A stretch of DNA of 64,000 nucleotides, taken from NCBI RefSeq assembly GCF_027497175.1, contig NZ_CP114901.1, positions 3,968,001 to 4,032,000 of the forward strand, read 5' to 3'. The notes under the pieces are model-generated. The model saw only the letters and a list, made by a program, of their open reading frames with translations. It was not told the origin of the DNA and made no database searches. Below are positions 43,239 through 51,885 of this stretch, in pieces; within the stretch, counting starts at the first letter, position 1; each line of letters starts with the position of its first letter. This stretch comes from Verrucosispora sp. WMMD573 (GTDB lineage: Bacteria > Actinomycetota > Actinomycetes > Mycobacteriales > Micromonosporaceae). A program made the translations under genes and the position numbers.

Positions 43239-44015
43239 ATGCGACACGACACCATCCAGGCCATCTTCGACGGGGTGTACACCGCACTGGTCACCAACCT
43301 GCTGCTGGTGGCCGGCGGCCTGCCGCTGGTGCTGCTCGCGGTCACCACCGACAGCACCCGGGCCTGGCCGCTGTACGCGTTGGCGGCTCCGCTGTGTGCA
43401 CCGGGGCTCTGCGGGATCTTCGCGGTGATGTCCGCCTACTCGGCCGGTCGGGCCGAAGGCCCGCTGCGCATCTTCGGCCGTGCCTGGCGGGCCACCGCCC
43501 GGCCGGCGACGCTCTGGGCCGCCGCGGCGACCGCCGTCCTGGTCGTCCTCGGCGTGGACGCGTATGCCCTCTGGGGACACCGGGCCGGAGCGGTCACGCT
43601 GCCGATCCTGGCCATGCTGGCCGTCCTCACCGTCGCTACCACGCTGCTCGGACTGGTGGCCATCGCGGAACAGCCCGCCGCGCGGCTGCGCCGGGTGGCG
43701 CGGGCCTGCCTCTACCTGGCGGTGCGTCGCTGGTACCTCACCGTCGCGTCGTTGCTGGTGCTCGCCCTGCTGGCGCAGCTCGTCGCGCTGCGTCCGGCGA
43801 TCGCCCTGGGTATCGCCGCCGCGCCGCTGCTGTACGTGGTCTGGGCGAACAGTCGCTTCAGCCTACGCGTGGCACTCGATCCGCCGACCGAACCCCGAAC
43901 CGCCCGATCGTCCGTCACCACAGTCCGACAACCAGGTCGGGCCGATGGTGATCCGACCGCAGACCCGAGGGAGAGCAACCTCCATGACGGCTATCAGTGC
44001 CCGTCCCAGTCCTGA
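43239..44015 (+). CDS. YesL-like (DUF624-type) membrane protein
   Basis: 258 aa from ATG 43239, four bases after the permease stop. Opening TIQAIFDGVYTALVTNLLLV and following GGLPLVLLAV match the DUF624 plan (amphipathic helix, then a membrane pair). A second helical block ends at about residue 215 and a polar tail overlaps the GH88 start by 32 bases. It is the second YesL-type gene in the window and again sits next to a MalG-type permease. The tail may be translated only partly in natural homologues; family call moderate. Confidence 0.72.
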   Translation: MRHDTIQAIFDGVYTALVTNLLLVAGGLPLVLLAVTTDSTRAWPLYALAAPLCAPGLCGIFAVMSAYSAGRAEGPLRIFGRAWRATARPATLWAAAATAVLVVLGVDAYALWGHRAGAVTLPILAMLAVLTVATTLLGLVAIAEQPAARLRRVARACLYLAVRRWYLTVASLLVLALLAQLVALRPAIALGIAAAPLLYVVWANSRFSLRVALDPPTEPRTARSSVTTVRQPGRADGDPTADPRESNLHDGYQCPSQS

Positions 44016-45168
44016 CGCCGAGACGATCCCCACGGCCGTGTCCGCTGCGTTGCGCACCCTGGACGCGAACATCGACACCTTCGGCGACCAGTATCCGGCG
44101 GACACCACCGTCGACAACCGCTACCCGATGCGCGCACCGGCTGGCGGGCAACCGGCGGGCGCCAACGTGGGTTGGACCACGAGCTTCTGGCCGGGCATGT
44201 TGTGGCTGGCACACGATCTGACCGGAGCGGAACGCTACCGCCGTGCGGGCGTGTCGCACGTGGACAGCTTCGTCGCCCGGGTGGCCAGCCGGATCGACCT
44301 GGACACCCACGATCTGGGATTCCTCTACACCCTCGCCTGCGTCGTTCCGGCACGACGCCTTGGTGACACATCGGCCAGGCAGGCCGCCCTCACGGCCGCC
44401 GACCACCTGATGACCCGTGTCCTGGAACCGGCCGGAATCATCCAGGCCTGGGGCGACCTGCGGGACCCGCGTCAGCGTGGGCGCACCATCATCGACAGCC
44501 TGATGAACACGCCGCTGCTGTACTGGGCGAGTCACACCAGCGGAGACGAACGCTACGCAACCGCCGCACACCGGCACAGCAGCCAACTACGGCGACACAT
44601 CCTGCGCCCGGACGGCACGACATTCCACACCTTCTACTGGGACCCGGCCACCGGGGCGCCGCTGCGCGGAGAGACCGAACAGGGCCAGGCCGACGACTCC
44701 TGCTGGGCGCGGGGGCAGGCCTGGGGCATCTACGGCTTCAGCCTCAACCACCGCTACACCAGGGATCCGTCGCTGCTCGTGGCCGCCCAGATCTGCGCCG
44801 ACTACTTCCTGGCCCGACTGCCCGCCGACCAGGTGCCGTACTGGGATCTGGAGTTCACCGACGGCAGCGGCGAGGAGCGTGACAGTTCGGCGGCGGCCAT
44901 CGCCGTCTGCGGTCTGATCGAGCTGGCGGACAACCTCACGGACACCGCGCGCGCCGACAGCTACCGCGAGGCAGCCGATCGGATCCTCCGCTCGCTGATC
45001 GACCACTACGCCGCCAGCCGCCACCCGGCCTCGAACGCGCTGATCCTGCACGGGGTGTACGACAAGCCGAAAGGCATCGGCGTCGACGAGGGCAACCTGT
45101 GGGGCGACTACTTCTATCTCGAAGCCCTGGTTCGCGCGACCGATCCGGGCTGGACCAGCCCCTGGTAG
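43984..45168 (+). CDS. GH88 unsaturated uronyl hydrolase
   Basis: 394 aa from ATG 43984 (GAGGGAGAG upstream), within the end of the preceding gene. No signal peptide. The (alpha/alpha)6 barrel shows WTTSFWPGMLWLAHDLTG, catalytic Asp110 (DTHDLGFLY), Asp171 (IIDSLMNTPLLYWAS), GQADDSCWARGQAWGIYGF and DSSAAAIAVCGLIEL. These match Bacillus UGL-type GH88, where the two Asp residues hydrate the double bond of the unsaturated uronate. It takes products of the lyase(s) and frees 4-deoxy-5-keto-uronate for the next two enzymes. Confidence 0.93.
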   Translation: MTAISARPSPDAETIPTAVSAALRTLDANIDTFGDQYPADTTVDNRYPMRAPAGGQPAGANVGWTTSFWPGMLWLAHDLTGAERYRRAGVSHVDSFVARVASRIDLDTHDLGFLYTLACVVPARRLGDTSARQAALTAADHLMTRVLEPAGIIQAWGDLRDPRQRGRTIIDSLMNTPLLYWASHTSGDERYATAAHRHSSQLRRHILRPDGTTFHTFYWDPATGAPLRGETEQGQADDSCWARGQAWGIYGFSLNHRYTRDPSLLVAAQICADYFLARLPADQVPYWDLEFTDGSGEERDSSAAAIAVCGLIELADNLTDTARADSYREAADRILRSLIDHYAASRHPASNALILHGVYDKPKGIGVDEGNLWGDYFYLEALVRATDPGWTSPW

Positions 45169-45217
45169 CTGCCGCCAGCGTCCGTTGCAAACCCCACCCC
45201 GACCGAAAGGCCAACTG

Positions 45218-46042
45218 ATGGACTACCGCTACCACTGCTACCTCCCGGCTGAGTACGGCCACAACAAGCTGCCCTTCAACCCGTGCGGGCTGCTGGACTT
45301 CACGCTGCTGAAGCTGGCGGCGGGCCAGCGCTGGACCGGTGAGTCCGGCGATCGGGAGATCCTCGCGGTCGTCCTCGGCGGAGCCGCGAGCTTCACCGTC
45401 GCCGGACACCACTTCGCGCAGGTCGGCGGGCGGGCGGACGTGTTCTCCGGAAAGCCCCACTCCGTCTTCATTCCCGCCGGCGCCGACGTCGCCATCGTGG
45501 CGGACAGTGCGGTGGAGATCGCACTCCCGAGCGCGCCGAGCGACCTGGCCGTCGATCCGTACGTCATCGAACCGGATCGGGTCGCGAGTGGCCGCTGGGG
45601 TGCTGCCAACTTCGGCCGGACGTATCACCAGATCCTCACTGAGATTGCGCAGCCGGATCTGCCGGCCGGTCGGCTCATCGTGGGGGAGACGTACACGCCC
45701 TCCGGCAACTGGAGCACCTATCCGCCGCACCGGCACAAGGTCGACGACCTGCCGTCGGAGGCCGCCCACGAGGAGATGTACTACTTCCGAGTCAACCCGT
45801 CTGATGGGTTCGGCATCTGCCGGATGTACACCGACGACGGGTACGAGGAGAACTTCACCGTCCGTGACCACGGCATGCACATGATGCCGGAGGGCTATCA
45901 CACGGTGGTGAGCGCACCCGGGTACACCACCTATTACCTGTGGTTCCTTGCCGGTTCCCAGCGCACCCAGGGTGCCCGGGAGGACACCGACCTCGCCTGG
46001 GTCGGCGGTACCGTGCCCACCTTGCGCAGCGTGGGCCTGTAG
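45218..46042 (+). CDS. KduI/IolB-superfamily uronate isomerase
   Basis: 274 aa from ATG 45218 (GAAAGG upstream). Double cupin with metal ligands visible as His171, His173 (PPHRHKVDD), Glu186 (HEEMYY) and His228 (PEGYHTV). Length and wording (YYFRVNPSDGFGICRMYTDD, GYTTYYLWFLAG) look closer to IolB (5-deoxy-glucuronate isomerase) than to classical KduI. Its place between GH88 and a KduD-like dehydrogenase argues for the KduI step: 5-keto-4-deoxyuronate to 2,5-diketo-3-deoxygluconate. No inositol genes are nearby. Confidence 0.85.
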   Translation: MDYRYHCYLPAEYGHNKLPFNPCGLLDFTLLKLAAGQRWTGESGDREILAVVLGGAASFTVAGHHFAQVGGRADVFSGKPHSVFIPAGADVAIVADSAVEIALPSAPSDLAVDPYVIEPDRVASGRWGAANFGRTYHQILTEIAQPDLPAGRLIVGETYTPSGNWSTYPPHRHKVDDLPSEAAHEEMYYFRVNPSDGFGICRMYTDDGYEENFTVRDHGMHMMPEGYHTVVSAPGYTTYYLWFLAGSQRTQGAREDTDLAWVGGTVPTLRSVGL

Positions 46043-46044
46043 CC

Positions 46045-46809
46045 GTGATTCTGGACAGATTCCGGCTGGACGGACGGGTCGCCCTGGTCACCGGCGGCAA
46101 CCGGGGCATCGGCCGGGCGATCGCGATCGCCCTGGCCCAGGCCGGTGCCGACATCGCCCTGCTGGGCCGCACTCACCCTACCGAGACGGTTGCCGACGTC
46201 GAAGCGACGGGCCGGCGCGCCCTGGTGGTGCCCGGCGATCTAGCCGCCGCCGGACCGGACGAACTCGCCGACGCCGTGCGCGCGGTGGTCACCGGACTTG
46301 GTGGCCTGCACATCCTGGTGAACAACGCCGGGATCATCCGCCGCGCGGCCGCCGCCGCGTACCCGGCCGAGGACTGGGACGCCGTGCTGCGGGTCAACCT
46401 CAACGCGGTGTTTCACCTCAGTCAGGCGGCCGGGCGGGTGATGCTGGACCACGGCCACGGGAAGATCATAAACATCGCCTCGATGCTGTCCTACCAGGGC
46501 GGCATCCGGGTCCCTTCCTACACCGCGGCGAAGCACGCCGTGGTGGGCCTGACCAGGGCACTGGCAAACGAGTGGGCTCCCGGCGGGGTAAATGTCAACG
46601 CGATCGCGCCCGGCTACATCGCCACCGACAACACCGCGCCACTACGCGAGGATCCCGACCGGGAACGCGCCATCCGGGAACGGATTCCCGCCGGCCGCTG
46701 GGGGGCAGCGGACGACCTGGCGGGCACTGTCGTCTTCCTCGCCTCCGACGCCGCCCGCTACGTGCACGGTGCCGTCGTACCGGTGGACGGCGGCTGGCTC
46801 GCCCGCTAG
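46045..46809 (+). CDS. kduD: SDR dehydrogenase, KduD type (2-deoxy-D-gluconate 3-dehydrogenase-like)
   Basis: 254 aa from GTG 46045, two bases after the isomerase stop. Classic SDR: TGGNRGIG at 17-24, NNAG at 93-96, Ser146, Tyr159 and Lys163 (IASMLSYQGG, PSYTAAK), C-terminal GAVVPVDGGWLAR. KduD reduces 2,5-diketo-3-deoxygluconate to 2-keto-3-deoxygluconate. The kinase and aldolase that would finish the path are not in this window. Confidence 0.88.
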   Translation: MILDRFRLDGRVALVTGGNRGIGRAIAIALAQAGADIALLGRTHPTETVADVEATGRRALVVPGDLAAAGPDELADAVRAVVTGLGGLHILVNNAGIIRRAAAAAYPAEDWDAVLRVNLNAVFHLSQAAGRVMLDHGHGKIINIASMLSYQGGIRVPSYTAAKHAVVGLTRALANEWAPGGVNVNAIAPGYIATDNTAPLREDPDRERAIRERIPAGRWGAADDLAGTVVFLASDAARYVHGAVVPVDGGWLAR

Positions 46810-46969
46810 AAACACCCTGGCGACCCTCTCGGGCGCACGGCGTAGCCGCCGGACGACGTGAACGGACGGGACGTGGACATCAGCGGAACCCGCTTTCGGG
46901 GGCCGCGACATTCGTCGAGGCCGCCCGACCGCTGCCGGCGATCGTCTGGCGGCCTCAGGTGAGGCGGGC

Positions 46970-48067
46970 ATGATGGAAGGGCGGCTGTTCGGTACGCAGC
47001 GGCAGGAGCGACTGCTCGCCGCACTTCGCGGGAACGGAGCCGTGCGGGTTCGCGATCTCGCCCGCGAGTTCGGCGTGAGCGAACTGACCATTCGCCGTGA
47101 CATCGCCGCCCTGGCTCAACGAGGACTGGTTTCCAAGGTCCACGGTGGTGCGACCCTGCCGCTGCGTGGCGGCGCTGACAAGCAGCCGCGACGCGCTCCG
47201 ATGCGGTTCACCGTCGGCATGGTCGTACCGTCGCTGGACTTCTACTGGCCGTCGATCGTGGGCGGGGCACGAGCCGCCGCGGCTGCCCTCGGCGTCAGCA
47301 TCCAGCTGCGCGGTTCCAGCTACGACCCGGACGAGGACCGGCGCCAGATCGGCCTGCTGATCGCCGGCCAACAGGTCCAGGGTCTGCTCCTCGCCCCCAG
47401 CCTCGACGACGACCGCGCGGAGGACATGCTCGACTGGATCGGGCACCTACAGGTGCCGACGATTCTCGTCGAGCGCCAGCCCCGGCGATGGACGCCCCTC
47501 ACCCGGCAGATCGAGTGGGTGCGCAGCGACCACGCACTCGGTCTGGAGATAGCCATCCACCATCTTCGGCAACAGGGACACCGCCGGGTGGGCCTCGTCG
47601 TGTCTCGTGGCAGCCCGACCTCCGCCCACCTGCTGAGGGCCTGGCAGGCGGCGACGGCCGATCCCGCCGTGTCCGACCTGCTCGTGCTGCGCGAGCGGGT
47701 GACGCTCGGTACGAGCGACGACCGGGACACCATCGGCCGCCTTGTCCGGCGGTGCCGGCACGCCGAGATCACCGCACTGATCATCCACAGCGACTCGCAC
47801 GCGATAGCGGTCGCGCAGGTCTGCGCCGAGCACGGCCTCGCGATTCCCGAAGACCTGGCGATCGTCTCCTACGACGACGAGCTTGCCCACCTCGCCGATC
47901 CGGCGCTTACGGCGATCCGGCCACCGAAGAGTCACGTCGGCCGGCTCGCGGTGGAACTGATGGTCTCGCGCCTGCTCGACGGCGAACGCCGCCCGGCGTA
48001 CCGGGTGCTTCTCGCCCCCGAGCTTGTCGTCCGCGACTCGTCGTGGCCGCGTTCACCGATGCGTTAG
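46970..48067 (+). CDS. Hybrid transcriptional regulator 2: DeoR-type HTH with LacI-type sensor domain
   Basis: 365 aa; tandem ATGs at 46970/46973. DeoR winged helix (about 8-62; RQERLLAALRGNGAVRVRDL, FGVSELTIRRDIAALAQRG, KVHGGATLP). From about 80 a LacI-type sensor follows (MVVPSLDFYWPSIVGGARAA, QLRGSSYDPDEDRRQI, LAIVSYDDELAHLADPALTA). It is a paralogue of hybrid regulator 1 at the other end of the uronate locus and is probably co-directional with the GH88 operon. Confidence 0.9.
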   Translation: MMEGRLFGTQRQERLLAALRGNGAVRVRDLAREFGVSELTIRRDIAALAQRGLVSKVHGGATLPLRGGADKQPRRAPMRFTVGMVVPSLDFYWPSIVGGARAAAAALGVSIQLRGSSYDPDEDRRQIGLLIAGQQVQGLLLAPSLDDDRAEDMLDWIGHLQVPTILVERQPRRWTPLTRQIEWVRSDHALGLEIAIHHLRQQGHRRVGLVVSRGSPTSAHLLRAWQAATADPAVSDLLVLRERVTLGTSDDRDTIGRLVRRCRHAEITALIIHSDSHAIAVAQVCAEHGLAIPEDLAIVSYDDELAHLADPALTAIRPPKSHVGRLAVELMVSRLLDGERRPAYRVLLAPELVVRDSSWPRSPMR

Positions 48068-48307
48068 TGGGACCGGCGACCCTGGTGACGTTCGTCTATG
48101 TATGTTCGTGAATGATTTGGTGCGATCTATGGCGTGCTCGGACCGCGTCGATTACCAAGAAGTTACCCACGTGTGAATCGTCGCTGGACCGGACGTGCCG
48201 CGCCGCCGGCGACGGCATCGCCGCAGGGCGGACAAGAAACGGTCACCAGAGGCATCGTTGCCCGCGTCCTGCGACGGTCACTCCGGCCCGCAGAAGGGGG
48301 TAGCGCA

Positions 48308-49753
48308 GTGAGATCGAGCAGAGGGCTGCTGTCACTCGCGATGACGCTCGCCGTGACAACCGGAATGGTCGTAGCGGCGGTCGCCGGCGACGGCCGACCC
48401 GCCCAGGCGGTCGCGGTCACCATCACCAACGGCACCCAGTTCACCGACACCAGCGGAAACGCCCTGCACGCCCACGGCGGCGGCGTACTCCAGGTCGGCT
48501 CCTACTACTACTGGTTCGGCGAGAACCGCAACCCGAACAACACGTTCCGGGCAGTGTCGGTCTACCGCTCCACCGACCTGCGTACCTGGGAGTTCCGCAA
48601 CAACGTCCTCACCCAGTCCTCGGCTGCCGAGTTGCAGTCCGCCAACATCGAGCGGCCGAAGGTCATCTACAACGCCAGTACCGGGCGCTACGTCATGTGG
48701 ATGCACAAGGAGAACGGCACGAACTACAGCGAGGCGCGCGCTGCCGTGGCCTCGTCGGCCACGGTCGACGGCAACTACACCTACCACGGCAGCTTTCGCC
48801 CGCTCGGGCACATGTCGCGAGACATCACGCTCTACAACGACGGCGGCACCGGCTACATGATCTCGGCTGCCGACGAGAACTACGACCTGCACATCTACCG
48901 GCTCACCTCGGACTACCTCAACGTCGCCAGCCTCGTCGGCAACTTCTGGAACGACGCCCACCGTGAGGCTCCCGCCCTGTTCAAGCGGGGGAGTACCTAT
49001 TTCATGCTGACCTCGGGTGCGACCGGCTGGAGCCCGAACCAGGCCAGGTACGCGACCGCGTCGAGTATCTCCGGTCCGTGGACCGGCTGGACCAACGTGG
49101 GTGATTCCACCACCTTCCGCTCCCAGCCGGCGTTCGTGCTGCCCATCCAGGGCACGACCACCACGAGCTATCTGTACCTGGGCGACCGCTGGGCCGGTGC
49201 CTGGGGCGGCCCGGTCAACGACTCCCAGTACGTCTGGCTGCCGATCACCTTCCCGTCCAGCACCAGCATGAGCCTGAGCTGGGCTCCGTCGATCACCATC
49301 GACACAGCTACCGGCACCATCACGGCGAACTCCCCGACGTACCACCGGGTGACGAACCGCAACAGTGGCCGGGTGATGGACGTGGTGAGCAACTCCACGG
49401 CCAACAACGCCGAGGTCAAGCAGTACGGCTGGAATGGTGGCGGGAACCAGCGCTGGGAGTTCCAGGACGCCGGTGGTGGTTACTTCCGCCTCGTCAACCA
49501 GAACAGCGGCAAGTGCCTCGACGTCGCCTCCGGCTCCACCGCCGACGGTGCCAACATCATCCAGTACACCTGCGGCACAGGCACCAACCAGCAGTGGCAG
49601 TGGACGGCGATCGGCAGCTACCACCAGCTCCGCGCCCGCCACAGCGGCAAGTGCCTGGACGTCGTCAACGCCGGCACCGGCGACGGCGCCGACATCCAGC
49701 AGTACACCTGTGGCAACGGAACCAACCAGCAATGGTCCCGTACGGAGGCGTGA
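48308..49753 (+). CDS. Secreted GH43 (subfamily 24-like) exo-beta-1,3-galactanase with CBM13
   Basis: 481 aa from GTG 48308, with AAGGGGG upstream; the upstream extension lacks coding character. Signal peptide about 1-36. The propeller (about 38-335) has the galactanase start NALHAHGGGVLQVGSYYYW, Glu115 (SANIERPKVIYN) and Glu220 (AHREAPALFKRG). These two Glu positions correspond to those needed in Clostridium Ct1,3Gal43A, a family without the usual base. A ricin-type trefoil follows (about 350-481; QRWEF, QQWQW, QQWSR). Predicted to trim the beta-1,3-galactan core of arabinogalactan. Confidence 0.88.
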   Translation: MRSSRGLLSLAMTLAVTTGMVVAAVAGDGRPAQAVAVTITNGTQFTDTSGNALHAHGGGVLQVGSYYYWFGENRNPNNTFRAVSVYRSTDLRTWEFRNNVLTQSSAAELQSANIERPKVIYNASTGRYVMWMHKENGTNYSEARAAVASSATVDGNYTYHGSFRPLGHMSRDITLYNDGGTGYMISAADENYDLHIYRLTSDYLNVASLVGNFWNDAHREAPALFKRGSTYFMLTSGATGWSPNQARYATASSISGPWTGWTNVGDSTTFRSQPAFVLPIQGTTTTSYLYLGDRWAGAWGGPVNDSQYVWLPITFPSSTSMSLSWAPSITIDTATGTITANSPTYHRVTNRNSGRVMDVVSNSTANNAEVKQYGWNGGGNQRWEFQDAGGGYFRLVNQNSGKCLDVASGSTADGANIIQYTCGTGTNQQWQWTAIGSYHQLRARHSGKCLDVVNAGTGDGADIQQYTCGNGTNQQWSRTEA

Positions 49754-49815
49754 GCGCGGTGACCAACGCACGGCTCCCGAACAGCCGAGGCGTCAGCAGA
49801 GCCAACGGAGGCAGC

Positions 49816-50706
49816 ATGACAACGTCGAGAAACCCATCGAGCAGACTGCTGCGCTGGCTGGCCGCACTGGTCAGCGTGTGCGCCGTCCTCGCCGGTGCCG
49901 TCGTCGCACCACAGCCGGCCTCGGCCGCCACGACTCTGGTCTACACCACGTTCAAGGGTGACGGCGCAGCAGACCAGGAGCTGTGGGTCTACCGGTCGAC
50001 GAATGGCGGCACGAGCTACAGCGTGCTGTCGGACACCAACTTCCGAGGCCCCACCGGCGTGCTCCGCGACCCGAGCATCATCCGGCACAACGGCAGGTAC
50101 TACATCGCGTACACCGTCCAGTCCTGGACCACCAACTCGACCTACTTCAACATCGCGTCCAGCACCAACCTCACGTCCTGGACGCACGTGGCCAGCGTCA
50201 ACTCCGGGATCGCCAACACCAGGTTCACCTGGGCTCCCGAGTTCTACGTCGAGGGCGGCACCGTACGGATCATCGCGAGCGTCGCTGCCACCACCTGCTC
50301 CAACTGCTTCCGCCCGTACGTCTACACCGCCCAGAACACGGATCTGACCGCATGGAGCGGCCCCGCCCGGATGTGGGGTCTGGGCACCAACTACATCGAC
50401 ACCTTCGTGGTGAGGTCGGGCACCGTGTGGCACGCGTTCGTCAAGAACGAGACGACGAAGTACATCGAGCACTGGACCACGACCGCGAACCTGTTCGAGG
50501 GATGGACCAACCGGGGACGGTTGTGGACCTCCGGTCACGAGGGTCCGTCCCTGGTCAGACTGGACGACGGCAGGTGGCGTATCTATGTCGACAGGTACAC
50601 CAACGGTGGGCTGTGGACCGCCACGAGCTCCGACCTCAACACGTGGACCGCGTTGAGCGCGGTGGGCTGCTCCGGATGCCGGCACGGTACGGCGCTTCCG
50701 GTGTAG
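49816..50706 (+). CDS. Secreted single-domain GH43-like glycosidase
   Basis: 296 aa from ATG 49816 (GGAGG upstream), 62 bp after the galactanase stop and probably co-transcribed. Signal peptide 1-38. The whole protein is one beta-propeller with Asp85 (LRDPSIIRHNGRYYIAYT), Asp195 (YIDTFVVRSG) and Glu242 (GHEGPSLVRLDDG) in the GH43 spacing. It has no binding module. Its substrate is unclear; the neighbouring galactanase and GH42 suggest arabinogalactan side chains. Confidence 0.85.
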   Translation: MTTSRNPSSRLLRWLAALVSVCAVLAGAVVAPQPASAATTLVYTTFKGDGAADQELWVYRSTNGGTSYSVLSDTNFRGPTGVLRDPSIIRHNGRYYIAYTVQSWTTNSTYFNIASSTNLTSWTHVASVNSGIANTRFTWAPEFYVEGGTVRIIASVAATTCSNCFRPYVYTAQNTDLTAWSGPARMWGLGTNYIDTFVVRSGTVWHAFVKNETTKYIEHWTTTANLFEGWTNRGRLWTSGHEGPSLVRLDDGRWRIYVDRYTNGGLWTATSSDLNTWTALSAVGCSGCRHGTALPV

Positions 50707-50791
50707 CCCTCGGGCCGCTCCCGAACCGGCCGTCGTGCTGTCCGACGTCGCGCAGCAGACCGTCGCCGGCACAGGTCGGCGGCCGGTAGCA

Positions 50792-50827
50792 GGGTCTGGT
50801 CCGGACACCGGTGTCCGGACCAGACCC
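50792..50827 (+). terminator. Perfect 36-bp palindrome after the GH43 gene
   Basis: Two 18-base arms meeting at 50809/50810, 86 bp past the stop. Its right arm is also the start of the 99-bp segment duplicated at 51848, so the second copy holds only half of the hairpin. Confidence 0.75.
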
Positions 50828-50852
50828 GACGTCACCCGATCGTCCGGTGTCA

Positions 50853-51786
50853 GAGCGTGTTTGAGAAGGGTCAGGCTTTGAGGTTGTCGAGGGTCCAGGC
50901 TCGTTGACGGCGTGCGGGTCGGCCGCGGGTGAGGCGGCGGAGCATGCCGTTGATGGCGGCCCAGCGGATCATGGCTTCGGAGGTGGCGGGGTGGCGTTCG
51001 TAGTCGCGGGCCAGTCTGCGGTGGCCGGTCAGCCAGGCAAGGCTGCGCTCGACGACCCATCGGCGGGCGATTACGGCGAATCCTTTCTGGCCTGGGGCCT
51101 TGCGTACGATTTCCAGGGTGGTGCGCAGGATGCGTTGGCACCAGTCGACCAGGGTTCCGGCGAAGCCGGCGTCGGCGTAGACGAACCGGACCGGGGTGAA
51201 CAGGTACGCCGACAGCAGAGTCGTCTTCGCTCCGTCGCGGTCCTGCACGCTCGCGGCCATCACGCACACGACTAGGAGCAGACCCAGGGTGTCGGTGACG
51301 ATGAACCGTTTGCGGCCGTTGACCTTCTTGCCCGCGTCGTAGCCACGGGTGTCCCGGCCGACGGTGTCGGCGCCTTTGACGCTCTGGGAGTCGATGATGC
51401 CTGCCGTGGGTTCGGCGGCGCGGCCTTGGGCGGCGCGGACCCTTCGGCGCAGCGCGACGAGGATCCGCTCGGTGACATCGTCTTCCTCCCAGCGGGTGAA
51501 GTACCAGTACACCGTCTGCCACGGCGGGAAGTCGACCGGCAGTTGCCGCCACGAGCAGCCGGTCCGCACCACGTACAGGATCGCGTTCACCACGTCGCGG
51601 CGTGGATGTTTCTCCGGCCGGCCACCGGTTCTCGGTGGTGGCAGCAGCGGCTCGACCAGCGCCCATTGGGCGTCGGTCAGGTCCGAGGGGTAGCGACGCT
51701 GACGCGACATCGAGCCACTATGGACCAACGGCCGCTAACCGACGGCGCGACACGCCACCCATCACGAGAACTTCTCAAACACCCTC
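50853..51786 (-). mobile_element. IS5-family insertion sequence, complete, 934 bp
   Basis: Terminal inverted repeats GAGCGTGTTTGAGAAG (50853-50868) and its complement at 51771-51786 match at 15 of 16 bases. TCA stands directly on both sides (50850-50852 and 51787-51789) as a 3-bp target duplication. One transposase gene fills the element. The ends look intact, so it may still be mobile. Confidence 0.9.
50871..51710 (-). CDS. IS5-family DDE transposase
   Basis: 279 aa from ATG 51708-51710 (a TTG six codons earlier is possible). The N-terminus SDLTDAQWALVEPLLPPP is typical of this group. Catalytic residues are visible as Asp107 (IIDSQSVKG), Asp180 (VYADAGFAG) and Glu221 (VVERSLAWL), with the Arg/Lys-rich tail near the left repeat. 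It is a single frame without programmed shift. Transposes the element by cut-and-paste. Confidence 0.95.
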   Translation of the reverse strand: MSRQRRYPSDLTDAQWALVEPLLPPPRTGGRPEKHPRRDVVNAILYVVRTGCSWRQLPVDFPPWQTVYWYFTRWEEDDVTERILVALRRRVRAAQGRAAEPTAGIIDSQSVKGADTVGRDTRGYDAGKKVNGRKRFIVTDTLGLLLVVCVMAASVQDRDGAKTTLLSAYLFTPVRFVYADAGFAGTLVDWCQRILRTTLEIVRKAPGQKGFAVIARRWVVERSLAWLTGHRRLARDYERHPATSEAMIRWAAINGMLRRLTRGRPARRQRAWTLDNLKA

Positions 51787-51885
51787 TCAGGGTCGCGAAA
51801 CGGGATCCTCGGCCGGTAGGTGCATGACCGTCACGTCGCCCAGCTGCTGTCCGGACCAGACCCGACGTCACCCGATCGTCCGGTG

